Assembly (NCBI GenBank): GCA_020056635.1
Contig: JAGVHI010000017.1
Coordinates: 1-43,874, forward strand
DNA: 43,874 nt
Direction: 5' to 3'
Source: an archaeon
GTDB lineage: Archaea > Micrarchaeota > Micrarchaeia > Anstonellales > Anstonellaceae
This document shows positions 7,658-14,435 of the stretch, piece by piece (the first letter of the stretch is position 1; every line of letters begins with the position of its first letter). Below the pieces are notes generated by a model. The model had not been told where the DNA came from and made no database searches. It was given only the letters and a program-made list of their open reading frames with translations. The position numbers and the translations under genes were made by a program.

Positions 7658-8980
7658 TCAAGTAAGCTTGCTCAAATCAATGTCCTTGCCTCCCATCATC
7701 TTCTCAATCCTTTTGCGGAAGCCCCTGTTTTTCTTGAACTGGTTCATCATCCCGTCCATTTTCTCAAATTGCGATAGGAATTCCTTAACATCCTCCTGCT
7801 TGCACCCGGCCCCTTTTGCAATCCGCTCAAGCCTGTTCTTGCTTTTGCGCAAAAGCGGCGCATCCTCCCGCTCCTCCTTTGTCATGGAATTGATTATCGC
7901 CTCGTATTGCGCCATCTTTTTTTCCGACTGGCGCACCACATCCTGCGGCACGTCCGCAGCGCCAAGCATCGAGAAAATCCCGCCCAATGGGCCCATTTTC
8001 TTTGCAGCCTTTAGCTGCTCATAAAACACCTTGATTGTGAATTTCTCCGGAATATCCTGCGGCAGCGATGCCTCCTCGCTCACAGTTTTCACTTTCTCAA
8101 GCAATGCCTCAATGTCCGGGAACCCGAGCAATCTCCCAACAAACTTTTGCGCGTCGAATATTGCAAAATCCTCAATCTTCTCGCCTGTTGAAATAAATGC
8201 CACTTTCGCATTCGAGCTTGCAACAGCAGAAAGCGCCCCGCCCCCCTTTCCGCTTCCATCCAGTTTTGTTACAATTACGCCAGTCAATCCAACTGCCTCG
8301 TGGAACTCTGCAGCCTGCTTTCCCGCAACCTGTCCTATATCCGCTGAAATCACAAGGAATTTCTCTTCCGCCCCAAGCGCTGAGCTAATCTCCTTTAGCT
8401 GTTTCACCAATTGCTCATCAAAAGCGCTCCGTCCAGCAGAATCGACAATTATGATATCCTCCTTTGCAACCTTCAATCCTTCCCGCACTATTTTTGCGGC
8501 ATCCCTCTCCCCTTTAATCCCAAAAAATCTTGCGCCCGCTTTCTCGCATACTTGTTCCAATTGCTCATACGCAGCCGGCCTGTCCACATCAGCGCAAATA
8601 AGCAGGACAGAGAGCCCTTTTGATTTGTAAAATCTGGCTAATTTTCCGGCAGCCGTGGTTTTACCGCTCCCAAACAGCCCGAGCAATAGGATTTTGTGCC
8701 TTGCAAGCTTGGGTTCATACTTTTCCCCCAGCATTCCGGCAAGCTCATCATACACTACTTTCACAATATGCTCACGAACCCCGATTCCCTTGAGCATTTT
8801 CGTGTCCAGCGCTTTCTGCTCAATCCTCTTTGAGAGCTCGAACACGAGCTTCACATTCACATCGTTGGAAATGAGCGTGCGCTGAAGCTCCTTCACCATC
8901 TCCTTTACGGCCTTCTCGTCAACTATCGCCGCGCCTGTGATTTTCGCAAGCGCGGAGCGCAGGCCTCTCCCTAAATCCAT
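7658..8980 (-). CDS. srp54: Signal recognition particle protein SRP54
   Basis: The GTPase subunit of the signal recognition particle, which binds 7S RNA and signal peptides and docks on FtsY for co-translational membrane targeting. The 440-aa protein has the N domain (1-90), the G domain with P-loop GLFGSGKTT (101-109; most relatives have GLQGSGKTT, so F replaces Q), the D-S-A-G-R switch near 180 and TKLDG near 238. A C-terminal M domain (about 297-440) follows, with GPLGGIFSMLG and a methionine-rich, basic end (MDGMMNQFKKNRGFRKRIEK). Length is normal. A TATA-like CCTTTTTATC lies 24-33 nt before the ATG, supporting this start. The FtsY receptor gene lies 4 kb away on the other strand. Confidence 0.96.
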   Translation of the reverse strand: MDLGRGLRSALAKITGAAIVDEKAVKEMVKELQRTLISNDVNVKLVFELSKRIEQKALDTKMLKGIGVREHIVKVVYDELAGMLGEKYEPKLARHKILLLGLFGSGKTTAAGKLARFYKSKGLSVLLICADVDRPAAYEQLEQVCEKAGARFFGIKGERDAAKIVREGLKVAKEDIIIVDSAGRSAFDEQLVKQLKEISSALGAEEKFLVISADIGQVAGKQAAEFHEAVGLTGVIVTKLDGSGKGGGALSAVASSNAKVAFISTGEKIEDFAIFDAQKFVGRLLGFPDIEALLEKVKTVSEEASLPQDIPEKFTIKVFYEQLKAAKKMGPLGGIFSMLGAADVPQDVVRQSEKKMAQYEAIINSMTKEEREDAPLLRKSKNRLERIAKGAGCKQEDVKEFLSQFEKMDGMMNQFKKNRGFRKRIEKMMGGKDIDLSKLT

Positions 8981-9003
8981 AGGGTAAGATAGGGCTAGAA
9001 CGG

Positions 9004-9013
9004 GATAAAAAGG
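9004..9013 (-). promoter_or_regulatory. TATA box for SRP54
   Basis: CCTTTTTATC on the minus strand, 24-33 nt before the SRP54 ATG, which predicts a leaderless transcript. Confidence 0.5.
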
Positions 9014-9036
9014 TACGTTATCGGGAGTCCCTAACC

Positions 9037-9045
9037 CTTTTATTT
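9037..9045 (+). promoter_or_regulatory. TATA box for the tRNA gene
   Basis: CTTTTATTT, 24-32 nt before the first base of the tRNA at 9069, the usual spacing for an archaeal tRNA promoter. It lies back to back with the SRP54 promoter. Confidence 0.5.
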
Positions 9046-9068
9046 CCTTTCTGAGAATACAAATACAC

Positions 9069-9210
9069 GGGCCAGTAGCTCAGCCTGGTTAGAGCGGCAT
9101 GGATTCCAATTCCGAGAGGAAATGGTTTTCACGCACGTCTTATACGGCACGCTCTTGCACAAAGTGCTTAGGAAAGCTGTAGGTCAGGAGTTCGAATCTC
9201 CTCTGGCCCA
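9069..9210 (+). tRNA. tRNA gene with an intron of about 67 nt, isotype unresolved
   Basis: The 5' acceptor strand GGGCCAG (9069-9075) pairs perfectly with CTGGCCC (9203-9209), followed by discriminator A at 9210; CCA is not encoded. The D arm is GCTC/GAGC with loop AGCCTGGTTA (9078-9095). The T arm is AGGAG-TTCGAAT-CTCCT (9186-9202), preceded by a normal variable loop AGGTC. Between G26 (9096) and the variable loop there are 84 nt where a mature tRNA has 17, so about 67 nt must be intron. The only contiguous anticodon-like arm I find is 9099-9115, with loop TTCCAAT and anticodon CCA (Trp). It is offset by 2 nt and does not fit the 3' side, so the isotype stays open. The position appears non-canonical or there are two introns. 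Confidence 0.75.
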
Positions 9211-9212
9211 TC

Positions 9213-9245
9213 GGAACCCAGGGGGGATTCTCCCCCCTAGGTTTC
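9213..9245 (+). terminator. Strong G/C stem-loop behind the tRNA
   Basis: The arms 9213-9226 and 9232-9245 pair in 13 of 14 positions, including six consecutive G-C pairs, around a 5-nt loop (ATTCT). It starts three bases after the tRNA. It may stop transcription or mark the precursor for 3' processing. No U-tract follows, so a bacterial-type terminator is not claimed. Confidence 0.5.
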
Positions 9246-9366
9246 ACGCTCCTCCGTAACCCCTCTTCTTGATTTCCCCTCCACCCCTACCCTAAGGGTT
9301 TCACCCCCCCAATTTTCATCTGCTCCTCTATTTCCCCTCCAACCCGCCCAAATCCGCCACTCCCCA
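9246..9366 (+). other. Pyrimidine-rich intergenic tract with a 12-nt direct repeat
   Basis: The non-coding stretch between the tRNA hairpin and the eS19 promoter is almost purely C and T on the plus strand. It contains ATTTCCCCTCCA twice (9272-9283 and 9330-9341). Such strand-biased tracts can affect termination or DNA structure. I see no convincing gene in it. Confidence 0.4.
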
Positions 9367-9370
9367 AAAG

Positions 9371-9380
9371 CCTTTTAAAC
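9371..9380 (+). promoter_or_regulatory. TATA box of the ribosomal-protein operon
   Basis: CCTTTTAAAC, 77-86 nt before the eS19 ATG. This leaves a leader of about 50 nt, with GAGGTG as Shine-Dalgarno site 8 nt before the ATG, in contrast to the leaderless pattern of most first genes here. The leader could hold translational control of the operon. Confidence 0.5.
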
Positions 9381-9456
9381 CATCGAAGAGAATTAAAGTA
9401 GCCTTTTTCTTAGAGAAGGTACTCACATTAGTTTTGAGTCATTTGAGGTGTAAAGT

Positions 9457-9873
9457 ATGGTTACAGCATTCGATGTGGACCCAAACCGCCTTATCGGCGC
9501 GGCAGCTGAAAAGCTAAAAGGCATGAACATAAAGGAGCCCTCCTACATCCCGTTCGTAAAAAGCGGCTCTGACCGGCAGAGGAGGCCGACGCAGGATGAT
9601 TTCTGGTACCTCCGCTGCGCAGCCGTGCTGCGGCAGGCGTACACGAAGGGGCGCATCGGGGTTTCAAGCCTAAGGACACATTTCGGGAGCAGGTTAAAGC
9701 GCGGGGTGAAGCCGGAGAAGCACCGCAAATCAGGCGGCTCAATCATACGCGACGCGTTCATCGAGCTTGAAAAGGCCGGATTGCTCGAGAAGAAGAAGGA
9801 CGGGCGGCACATAAGCGCGAAAGGCAGGTCGCTTTTGGATTCAGTTGCAAAGGAAGTTTCAAAGGGAAGTTAA
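9457..9873 (+). CDS. rps19e: 30S ribosomal protein eS19
   Basis: The archaeal/eukaryotic small-subunit protein eS19, which sits in the head of the 30S subunit and is needed for its maturation. The 138-aa sequence shows the typical winged-helix core: DDFWYLRCAAVLRQAY (about residues 46-61), the G-x-G-V-x-x-L-R-x-x-F-G-S strand-helix, and a basic HRKSGGSIIRDAF followed by LEKAGLLEK. Length is slightly below the usual 145-150. It is the first gene of a classical euryarchaeal-type gene order (eS19, PDCD5, eL39, eL31, aIF6, LX, prefoldin, FtsY). A GAGGTG site 8 nt before the ATG supports the start. Confidence 0.95.
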   Translation: MVTAFDVDPNRLIGAAAEKLKGMNIKEPSYIPFVKSGSDRQRRPTQDDFWYLRCAAVLRQAYTKGRIGVSSLRTHFGSRLKRGVKPEKHRKSGGSIIRDAFIELEKAGLLEKKKDGRHISAKGRSLLDSVAKEVSKGS

Positions 9874-10197
9874 ATGCCTGAAGATGACGGCGAAGAGGAT
9901 TTGGCTGCTACCCGGCAGAAAAAGATGGCTTCGCGAATGGCTGCGATGCAGAAGCAGCAGGAGGCAGAGGACCAGAAGCGCTCTATTGCGCAGGGGCTTC
10001 TTGCCCCGGATGCGTATGAGCGCATCATGAACGTGCGGATTGCGAACCCGGAACTGTACGAAAAAGTGCTTGGGATAATCGCATACCTCGCGCAGAACAG
10101 GCAGCTCAAATCAAAAGTGACCGACGGGGATTTGAAGAAGATACTCGCAAAGCTGACAGAGCGGCGGGAAACGTCGATTGAATTCAAATCGAAATGA
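9874..10197 (+). CDS. PDCD5/TFAR19-family DNA-binding protein
   Basis: A 107-aa helical protein whose ATG follows the eS19 stop without a gap, so translation is coupled. The N-terminus is acidic (PEDDGEEDLAATRQKK). The core has the PDCD5 pattern: a Gln/Lys-rich helix, then a R-S-I-A-x-x-L-L-x-P-D-A-Y-E-R motif (about 44-58), then an N-P-E-L-Y-E-K-V helix and a helix like YLAQNRQLKSKVTDGDLKKI. Archaeal members bind DNA or RNA weakly, and the molecular role is uncertain. It almost always sits beside eS19 in archaeal operons, which suggests a link to translation or ribosome assembly. Confidence 0.9.
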   Translation: MPEDDGEEDLAATRQKKMASRMAAMQKQQEAEDQKRSIAQGLLAPDAYERIMNVRIANPELYEKVLGIIAYLAQNRQLKSKVTDGDLKKILAKLTERRETSIEFKSK

Positions 10198-10248
10198 AGC
10201 GGAATGAAATAGGAATGCTGGAAAACCAAATGCAAGCGGCTGATAACC

Positions 10249-10599
10249 ATGTACCACCCTGGAAAAGTAATCAAGCTGATCCGCGCAAAGGAGCCGGATG
10301 TGATTTCATCTGACGGGGCGACCCAGGCGATGCTGCGGATGTGGGACGAGAACCTGCTCACGTTGTTCGTGGACCCGAAGCTTGCGATGAGGATAAAGGA
10401 AGGGGACACAGTGCTTGTGGACTACAGGCCGCTCCCAGATATGCGCGTGCCGGTCCCGCGCCAGGTGGTAAGCAAAGTGATCAAGGGCGCGAAGGCAGAG
10501 GCTGTATGGAAGGAATACCAACTGGTGTTCGAGAGGATAAGAAGGTCCCAGCAGGCAGCTGCGCACCAGGCAGCGCAGCAGCAGGCTTACATTCAATAG
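10249..10599 (+). CDS. Unknown 116-aa protein in the ribosomal operon
   Basis: A complete small frame between the PDCD5 gene and eL39, in the operon direction, 51 nt after the previous stop. The N-terminal 75 residues alternate short strands and turns (GKVIKLIRAKEPDVIS, DENLLTLFVDP, KEGDTVLVDYRP). This looks like a small beta-barrel of the SH3 or OB kind, with the I-K-E-G-D-x-V-L-V-D-Y strand typical of such folds. The rest is a helix ending in an Ala/Gln-rich tail (AAAHQAAQQQAYIQ). I do not recognise a named family. Its neighbours suggest a role near the ribosome or RNA, by association only. The ribosome site is weak (GGCTGAT). Confidence 0.75.
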   Translation: MYHPGKVIKLIRAKEPDVISSDGATQAMLRMWDENLLTLFVDPKLAMRIKEGDTVLVDYRPLPDMRVPVPRQVVSKVIKGAKAEAVWKEYQLVFERIRRSQQAAAHQAAQQQAYIQ

Positions 10600-10608
10600 G
10601 TGATTTCA

Positions 10609-10773
10609 ATGTCAAGAGTAAAAACGCCGGACCGCAAGGCAAAACTGGGAAAGGCGCTAAAGCAGAACAGGCGCATCCCGATTTTCGTGATTGCAAAGAC
10701 CAACCGACGCATCGTGGCAAACCGCGAGCGGAGGAACTGGAGAAGCCAGAAGCTGAAAATGAGGTACGAGTGA
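10609..10773 (+). CDS. rpl39e: 50S ribosomal protein eL39
   Basis: A 54-residue basic protein, starting at ATG 10609 and ending at TGA 10773. It begins MSRVKTPDRKAKLGKALKQN and ends with the signature R-R-N-W-R-x-x-K-L-K-M (R-N-W-R at about 42-45). eL39 lines the peptide exit tunnel of the archaeal and eukaryotic large subunit and replaces part of the bacterial uL23 loop. A GGTGAT Shine-Dalgarno site overlapping the previous stop sits 5 nt before the ATG. Length and charge are exactly those of the family. Confidence 0.95.
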   Translation: MSRVKTPDRKAKLGKALKQNRRIPIFVIAKTNRRIVANRERRNWRSQKLKMRYE

Positions 10774-10782
10774 GGTAGTAGC

Positions 10783-11232
10783 ATGGCAGAGGAAAGAATC
10801 TACACAATACCATTGCAGGACGCATACACCAAGCCGAGCACAAAGCGCGCCAAGCGCGCAGTCGTGATTTTGCGCTCGTTTGTCTCACGCCACATGAAAG
10901 TTCCCGAGGATTCGGTATCGATTTCCTCGGACACGAACTCGCTTATCTGGCGCGACGGGATGAAAAAGCCGCCCCGCAGGATAAAGGTCAAGGTGTCCAA
11001 GGACAAGGAAACCGTGAAAGTGACCCTGCTCGACGAGAAGGAGCGCGCTGACAAGATAAAGGCAAGGGGCGAGCGCAAAAGCGCAGAGAAAAAGGCAAGG
11101 GCTGACAAGCGGGCAAAGGAGAAGAAGGACGCCCCAAAACCAGCCAATGCGCCTCACGCTGCAAATGACAAGGCAAAAGCCGCTGCATCCGCGTCAAAGG
11201 CTCCGGCGGCTATCGCAGCAGATAAAAAATGA
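10783..11232 (+). CDS. rpl31e: 50S ribosomal protein eL31 with long basic tail
   Basis: Residues 1-87 are eL31, a protein near the exit tunnel of the large subunit. They include ERIYTIPLQDAY (4-15), a basic helix KRAKRAVVILRSFVSRHMK, and the I-x-x-D-x-N-S-L-I-W-R-D-G strand-turn with PPRRIKVKV. Typical archaeal eL31 stops at about 80-95 residues. Here an extra 60 residues follow, made almost only of Ala, Lys, Asp and Arg (like KKARADKRAKEKKDAPKPAN), probably disordered and able to bind rRNA. It starts 9 nt after eL39. Confidence 0.93.
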   Translation: MAEERIYTIPLQDAYTKPSTKRAKRAVVILRSFVSRHMKVPEDSVSISSDTNSLIWRDGMKKPPRRIKVKVSKDKETVKVTLLDEKERADKIKARGERKSAEKKARADKRAKEKKDAPKPANAPHAANDKAKAAASASKAPAAIAADKK

Positions 11233-11259
11233 GCAGGAGCCTTTCTTGCAATTAAAGGG

Positions 11260-11934
11260 TTGGTTAGATTGGTTTCTGTTTCAAAAGCATCCAACTTCGG
11301 GAACTCCTACATAGGCATGTTCGCAAAATCGGGCGAGCAAATAACCCTTATCGGGGCGGGAAGCTCCCCGAAATTCGAGTCCGCACTTGCATCGCTTGGC
11401 ACTACGCTTGTCCGCGCCACTTTTGCAAACTCCAACCTTGCCGGAATTTACTGCGCGCTTAACTCAAATGGGATTGTCGCAAGCGCGCAGCTGGAGCCCT
11501 CTGAGCGCAAGATACTAAAGAAGCTCGGCATGAATTTCTACGCGTGCAAGGACAAGAAGAGCTCGATGGGCAACAACCTGTGCGCAAACGATAAGGGGGC
11601 GATTGCAAACCCGTACATCCACCGCGTGGAGATTGCAAAAATTTCCGAATGCCTCGGGGTCGAGGTGGCACAGATGATGGTTGCAGGGTTCGAAACCGTG
11701 GGAATGGCATGCGTTGCGACTAACAAGGGGTTCGTTGCGCACAACAGCTGCACTGAAGAGGGGCTTAGGGGGATTGAATCTGTGCTCAAGGTGAAAGGGC
11801 TCAACGCCACGGTGAACATGGGGACCGCGCACGTGGGGCTGGGGTTGCTTGCAACAAGCAAGGGGTGCGTGGTAGGGGATCTCACATCCGGATTTGAAAT
11901 TTCCAGGGTCCAGGAGGGATTGGACCTGATTTGA
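11260..11934 (+). CDS. eif6: Translation initiation factor aIF6
   Basis: aIF6 binds the 50S subunit (uL14 region) and prevents early joining with 30S. The 224-aa protein has the pentein fold of five repeated units. Family segments visible are N-S-Y-I-G-M-F-A (15-22), NNLCANDKGAIANP (near 106-119), TVNMGTAHVGLGLLATSKG near 187-205 and GDLTSGFEISRVQEGL at the end. The start is a TTG at 11260. A second TTG at 11269 is possible, but the M-x-R-L beginning fits relatives better. There is no clear Shine-Dalgarno site apart from AAAGGG just upstream. Confidence 0.94.
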   Translation: MVRLVSVSKASNFGNSYIGMFAKSGEQITLIGAGSSPKFESALASLGTTLVRATFANSNLAGIYCALNSNGIVASAQLEPSERKILKKLGMNFYACKDKKSSMGNNLCANDKGAIANPYIHRVEIAKISECLGVEVAQMMVAGFETVGMACVATNKGFVAHNSCTEEGLRGIESVLKVKGLNATVNMGTAHVGLGLLATSKGCVVGDLTSGFEISRVQEGLDLI

Positions 11935-11950
11935 GCCTTGGGGGATGCAA

Positions 11951-12280
11951 ATGGTATCATACGACGAATTTTCAAAAATCGAACTGAAGGTCGGAATCGT
12001 GAAAATCGCGGAGCTTGTGCCGAACTCAGAAAAGCTGCTTAGGCTCGAACTTGATGTCGGGGAGGAAAAGCCCAGGCAGCTTGTGGCGGGAATCGCGCAA
12101 CATTATAAACCCGAGGAGCTAATAGGTAAGAGCATAATCGTCGTGGCAAACCTTGACATAAGGACAATCCGCGGGCTTGAGTCGCAGGGGATGCTGCTTG
12201 CCGCGGATTTGGAATCTGAGGGGCGGGTGGCGCTTCTCACAACCGATTCCAATGTTCCCGCTGGCACGAGGATAAAGTAA
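11951..12280 (+). CDS. tRNA-binding-domain protein (Trbp111/MetRS-C type)
   Basis: A 109-aa OB-fold protein of the tRNA_bind family, as found in the C-terminus of MetRS and in free Trbp111-like proteins. The start ATG at 11951 (MVSYDEFSKIEL) has a GGGGG site 7 nt upstream; the ATG at 11945 is too close to that site. Motifs are the F-x-K-I-E-L-K-V-G-I-V entry strand, H-x-x-K-P-E-E-L-I-G-K near 55-63, V-V-A-N-L (about 68-72) and G-L-E-S-Q-G-M-L-L-A-A (about 80-90). It could bind tRNA as a dimer or work in trans with MetRS. It is part of the ribosomal operon. Confidence 0.88.
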   Translation: MVSYDEFSKIELKVGIVKIAELVPNSEKLLRLELDVGEEKPRQLVAGIAQHYKPEELIGKSIIVVANLDIRTIRGLESQGMLLAADLESEGRVALLTTDSNVPAGTRIK

Positions 12281-12298
12281 CAGGATTTGGTGGTTTGG

Positions 12299-12469
12299 AT
12301 GAAGTTTTTGGTTTCTGGGATGATAAAAATCGGGAGCAGGAAGTTCAAGAAAGAGATTGAGGCTGCATCCGAGAGGCGCGCGCGCGAGCTTGCGTACACG
12401 CTGCTTGGCGCGCAGCAGGGGCTTTCCCGCACCCAAATCGCAATCGACTCAGTTTCGAAGGTGGTGTAG
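12299..12469 (+). CDS. rplX: 50S ribosomal protein LX (eL20-like)
   Basis: The 56-aa archaeal LX protein, homologous to half of eukaryotic eL20 (L18a). The sequence MKFLVSGMIKIGSRKFKKEI is the family start, so the ATG at 12299 is used rather than the upstream one at 12287. It is followed by A-S-E-R-R-A-R-E-L-A-Y and a closing I-x-I-D-S-V-S-K-V-V. A GGTGG element lies 8 nt before the ATG. The stop codon directly abuts the prefoldin ATG. Confidence 0.92.
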   Translation: MKFLVSGMIKIGSRKFKKEIEAASERRARELAYTLLGAQQGLSRTQIAIDSVSKVV

Positions 12470-12907
12470 ATGGCAGGCAAGGAGGATGAGCTTCGCGACC
12501 TTGCGGCGCAGGCCCAGGCGCACCAGCAGCAAATGGCCGCGATTTCAAACCAGCTCAACAGCATCTCGACAACAATGGAGGAGATAGCTGCCGCCATGGA
12601 CACGCTCCAGAACATTGCGGCCGCAAAAGAGGAGGTGCTCCTGCCTATAGGCGCGGGCACTTACATGCGCGCAAAGGGCGCGGACATCGAGCATGTAGTG
12701 GTCAATGTGGGCGCAAACATAATGAGCGAAAAGACAATTCCAGAGGCAACCGAATTTTTGGACAAGCGGATGAAGACATTGAACGGCCTTCAGGTTCGGC
12801 TCCAGAGGGCGGCTGACGAGGTCTCAAAAAAGCTAGCCGACATAGACCTGCAGGCGCGCACTCTTGCAGGGGGGATGGACCGCAATGTTCGGCCTTCTCA
12901 AGAATAA
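12470..12907 (+). CDS. pfdA: Prefoldin alpha subunit
   Basis: Prefoldin alpha forms the core of the hexameric jellyfish-shaped cochaperone that hands unfolded proteins to the group II chaperonin. The 145-aa sequence is coiled coil, then beta hairpins, then coiled coil: residues 1-50 rich in Gln/Ala heptads, L-L-P-I-G-A-G-T-Y and V-V-V-N-V-G-A-N-I strands in the middle, then a second helix from about 90. The ATG follows the LX stop directly. The end overlaps the start of FtsY by 23 nt. Confidence 0.93.
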   Translation: MAGKEDELRDLAAQAQAHQQQMAAISNQLNSISTTMEEIAAAMDTLQNIAAAKEEVLLPIGAGTYMRAKGADIEHVVVNVGANIMSEKTIPEATEFLDKRMKTLNGLQVRLQRAADEVSKKLADIDLQARTLAGGMDRNVRPSQE

Positions 12908-14435
12908 GCTTTCAAGCTTCATCTCAAGCCTTACCGGGCGCGAGCAGAAGAAAGCCGAGGAAGAGTCGAGGCGTGCGGATATTTTTTCATCCGCACCCGA
13001 GAGCGAACAAAAGCTAGCGCAAGCTGCGGAAAAAGAAAAACTAATTGCTAAGCCGGAAGAGGCAAAGCCGCAGCAAAAGGAGAAAATTGAAGCTAAATCC
13101 GAAGTAAAGAACATCGAACCAAAAAAATCCGAGACGCCTGAAATAAAAGCGGAAATTTCAAAAGCGGCTCCGAAAAAAGAGGAAAATGCGCCCGAAGCTA
13201 AAGCGGAACCGAAAACTGAAGCAAAAGCCGAAATGAAAAAATTAGAACAGGCTGCAGAACCCGCACCAGCAGTGCAAATCCCAATCGAAGCAAAACCATC
13301 TGCACAAAAACCGGCTGAAAAAACTGAACCAATACCAATCGAGCCTAAGCAAAAAGGAATCGAATTGCGAGTACCCCGCCCGCCGGAGCCTGAAAAGAAA
13401 AAAGGTATTTTCGAATCACTGACTGGCGTATTTTCAAAAAAGGAGGAGAAAAAATTCGAGCCCTCGCTTGAGAGGCTCTCAAAAGCATCAGCGAGCGAGC
13501 GGCGGATTGAGGCAAAGCCGGGCATAATCTCCCAGCTCAAATCAGCGTTCTCAAGCACTGTTGAGATTTCGGAGGGCGATGTTGCGGACCTGCTGGATGG
13601 GTTGGAGCTCTCGCTGCTCGAATCGGACGTAGCTTACGAGGTCTCGGTTTCCCTTGCGCAGGACTTGAGGAAAAAACTGGTGGGCAAGCGGATTGAGAAA
13701 GGGAAATTGCAGGAGGAAGTGCAGTCCACAGTGCGCTCTGTGCTGGTTGATGCGATGACCTCGCAAAAGGCGTTCGTGCTTGCCAAGCGGCTCGCGACAT
13801 TTGAGAAACCGGCAAAAATCCTGTTCATAGGCCCGAACGGCGCAGGGAAGACTACTACGATGGCAAAGCTTGCGCACCAGCTCATGGGAGGCGGGCTTAG
13901 GGTTGTGTTCTCCGCATCAGACACCTTCCGCGCCGCCGCAATCGAACAGACAGAGGAGCATGCAGGCAGGCTCGGGATAAAGGTCATTAAGGGGAAATAC
14001 GGGCAGGACCCCGCATCTGTCGGGTTCGAGGCAATCTCCTATGCAAAGGCGCATGGGGTGGATGTTGTGATGATTGATTCTGCAGGCAGGCAGGACACAA
14101 ACCAGAACCTGCTTGATGAACTCAAAAAGATTGTGCGGGTTTGCAAGCCTGATTTGAAAATCTACATAGGCGAGAGCATAGGCGGTAACGCGGTGATTGA
14201 GCAGATTAGGGCGTTCGATTTGGCGGCTGGCCTCGACGGCGTGATACTCACCAAATTGGATTGCGACGCGAAGGGCGGGACTGCAATCTCCGTGACTCGG
14301 GCAACAGGCATTCCAGTCCTTTTCGTGGGGACAGGGCAGCGCTATGAGGACCTAATCCCCTTTTCCCCTTCAGGCATTGCAGAAGATATTTTAAGCGAGG
14401 GGCAGAAACCGTCTCATGGGCTCGCCAATACTTGA
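12885..14435 (+). CDS. ftsY: SRP receptor GTPase FtsY
   Basis: FtsY is the membrane-side receptor for SRP-ribosome complexes. MFGLLKNKLSSFISSL is the family-like start (ATG 12885); an upstream in-frame ATG at 12864 would lie deeper in prefoldin. Residues 1-20 form an amphipathic membrane-contact helix. Residues about 25-180 are a Lys/Glu/Ala-rich low-complexity linker, longer than usual and probably disordered. The N and G domains fill the rest: P-loop GPNGAGKTTT (about 316-325), D-T-F-R-A-A-A (near 345), DSAGR near 400, TKLDCDAKGG (near 460) and G-T-G-Q-R-Y-E-D-L near the end. Length is 516 aa against about 300-380 in most archaea. The stop overlaps the next start by 20 nt. Confidence 0.95.
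   Translation: MFGLLKNKLSSFISSLTGREQKKAEEESRRADIFSSAPESEQKLAQAAEKEKLIAKPEEAKPQQKEKIEAKSEVKNIEPKKSETPEIKAEISKAAPKKEENAPEAKAEPKTEAKAEMKKLEQAAEPAPAVQIPIEAKPSAQKPAEKTEPIPIEPKQKGIELRVPRPPEPEKKKGIFESLTGVFSKKEEKKFEPSLERLSKASASERRIEAKPGIISQLKSAFSSTVEISEGDVADLLDGLELSLLESDVAYEVSVSLAQDLRKKLVGKRIEKGKLQEEVQSTVRSVLVDAMTSQKAFVLAKRLATFEKPAKILFIGPNGAGKTTTMAKLAHQLMGGGLRVVFSASDTFRAAAIEQTEEHAGRLGIKVIKGKYGQDPASVGFEAISYAKAHGVDVVMIDSAGRQDTNQNLLDELKKIVRVCKPDLKIYIGESIGGNAVIEQIRAFDLAAGLDGVILTKLDCDAKGGTAISVTRATGIPVLFVGTGQRYEDLIPFSPSGIAEDILSEGQKPSHGLANT

Noticed and set aside
7140-8024. Plus-strand frame across the SRP54 end and the interrupted gene
   Set aside because: It runs antisense to conserved SRP54 M-domain codons, is Ser/Pro-rich and has no promoter or ribosome site.
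9291-9320. Ten-codon minus-strand peptide with a GAGGAG site in the pyrimidine tract
   Set aside because: The ribosome-site match is expected by chance in a strand made almost wholly of G and A, and no gene follows that it could lead.
12833-13558. Minus-strand frame opposite the FtsY linker
   Set aside because: It is the complement of the Lys/Glu/Ala-rich linker and gives a Ser/Phe-rich low-complexity protein with no start signals.
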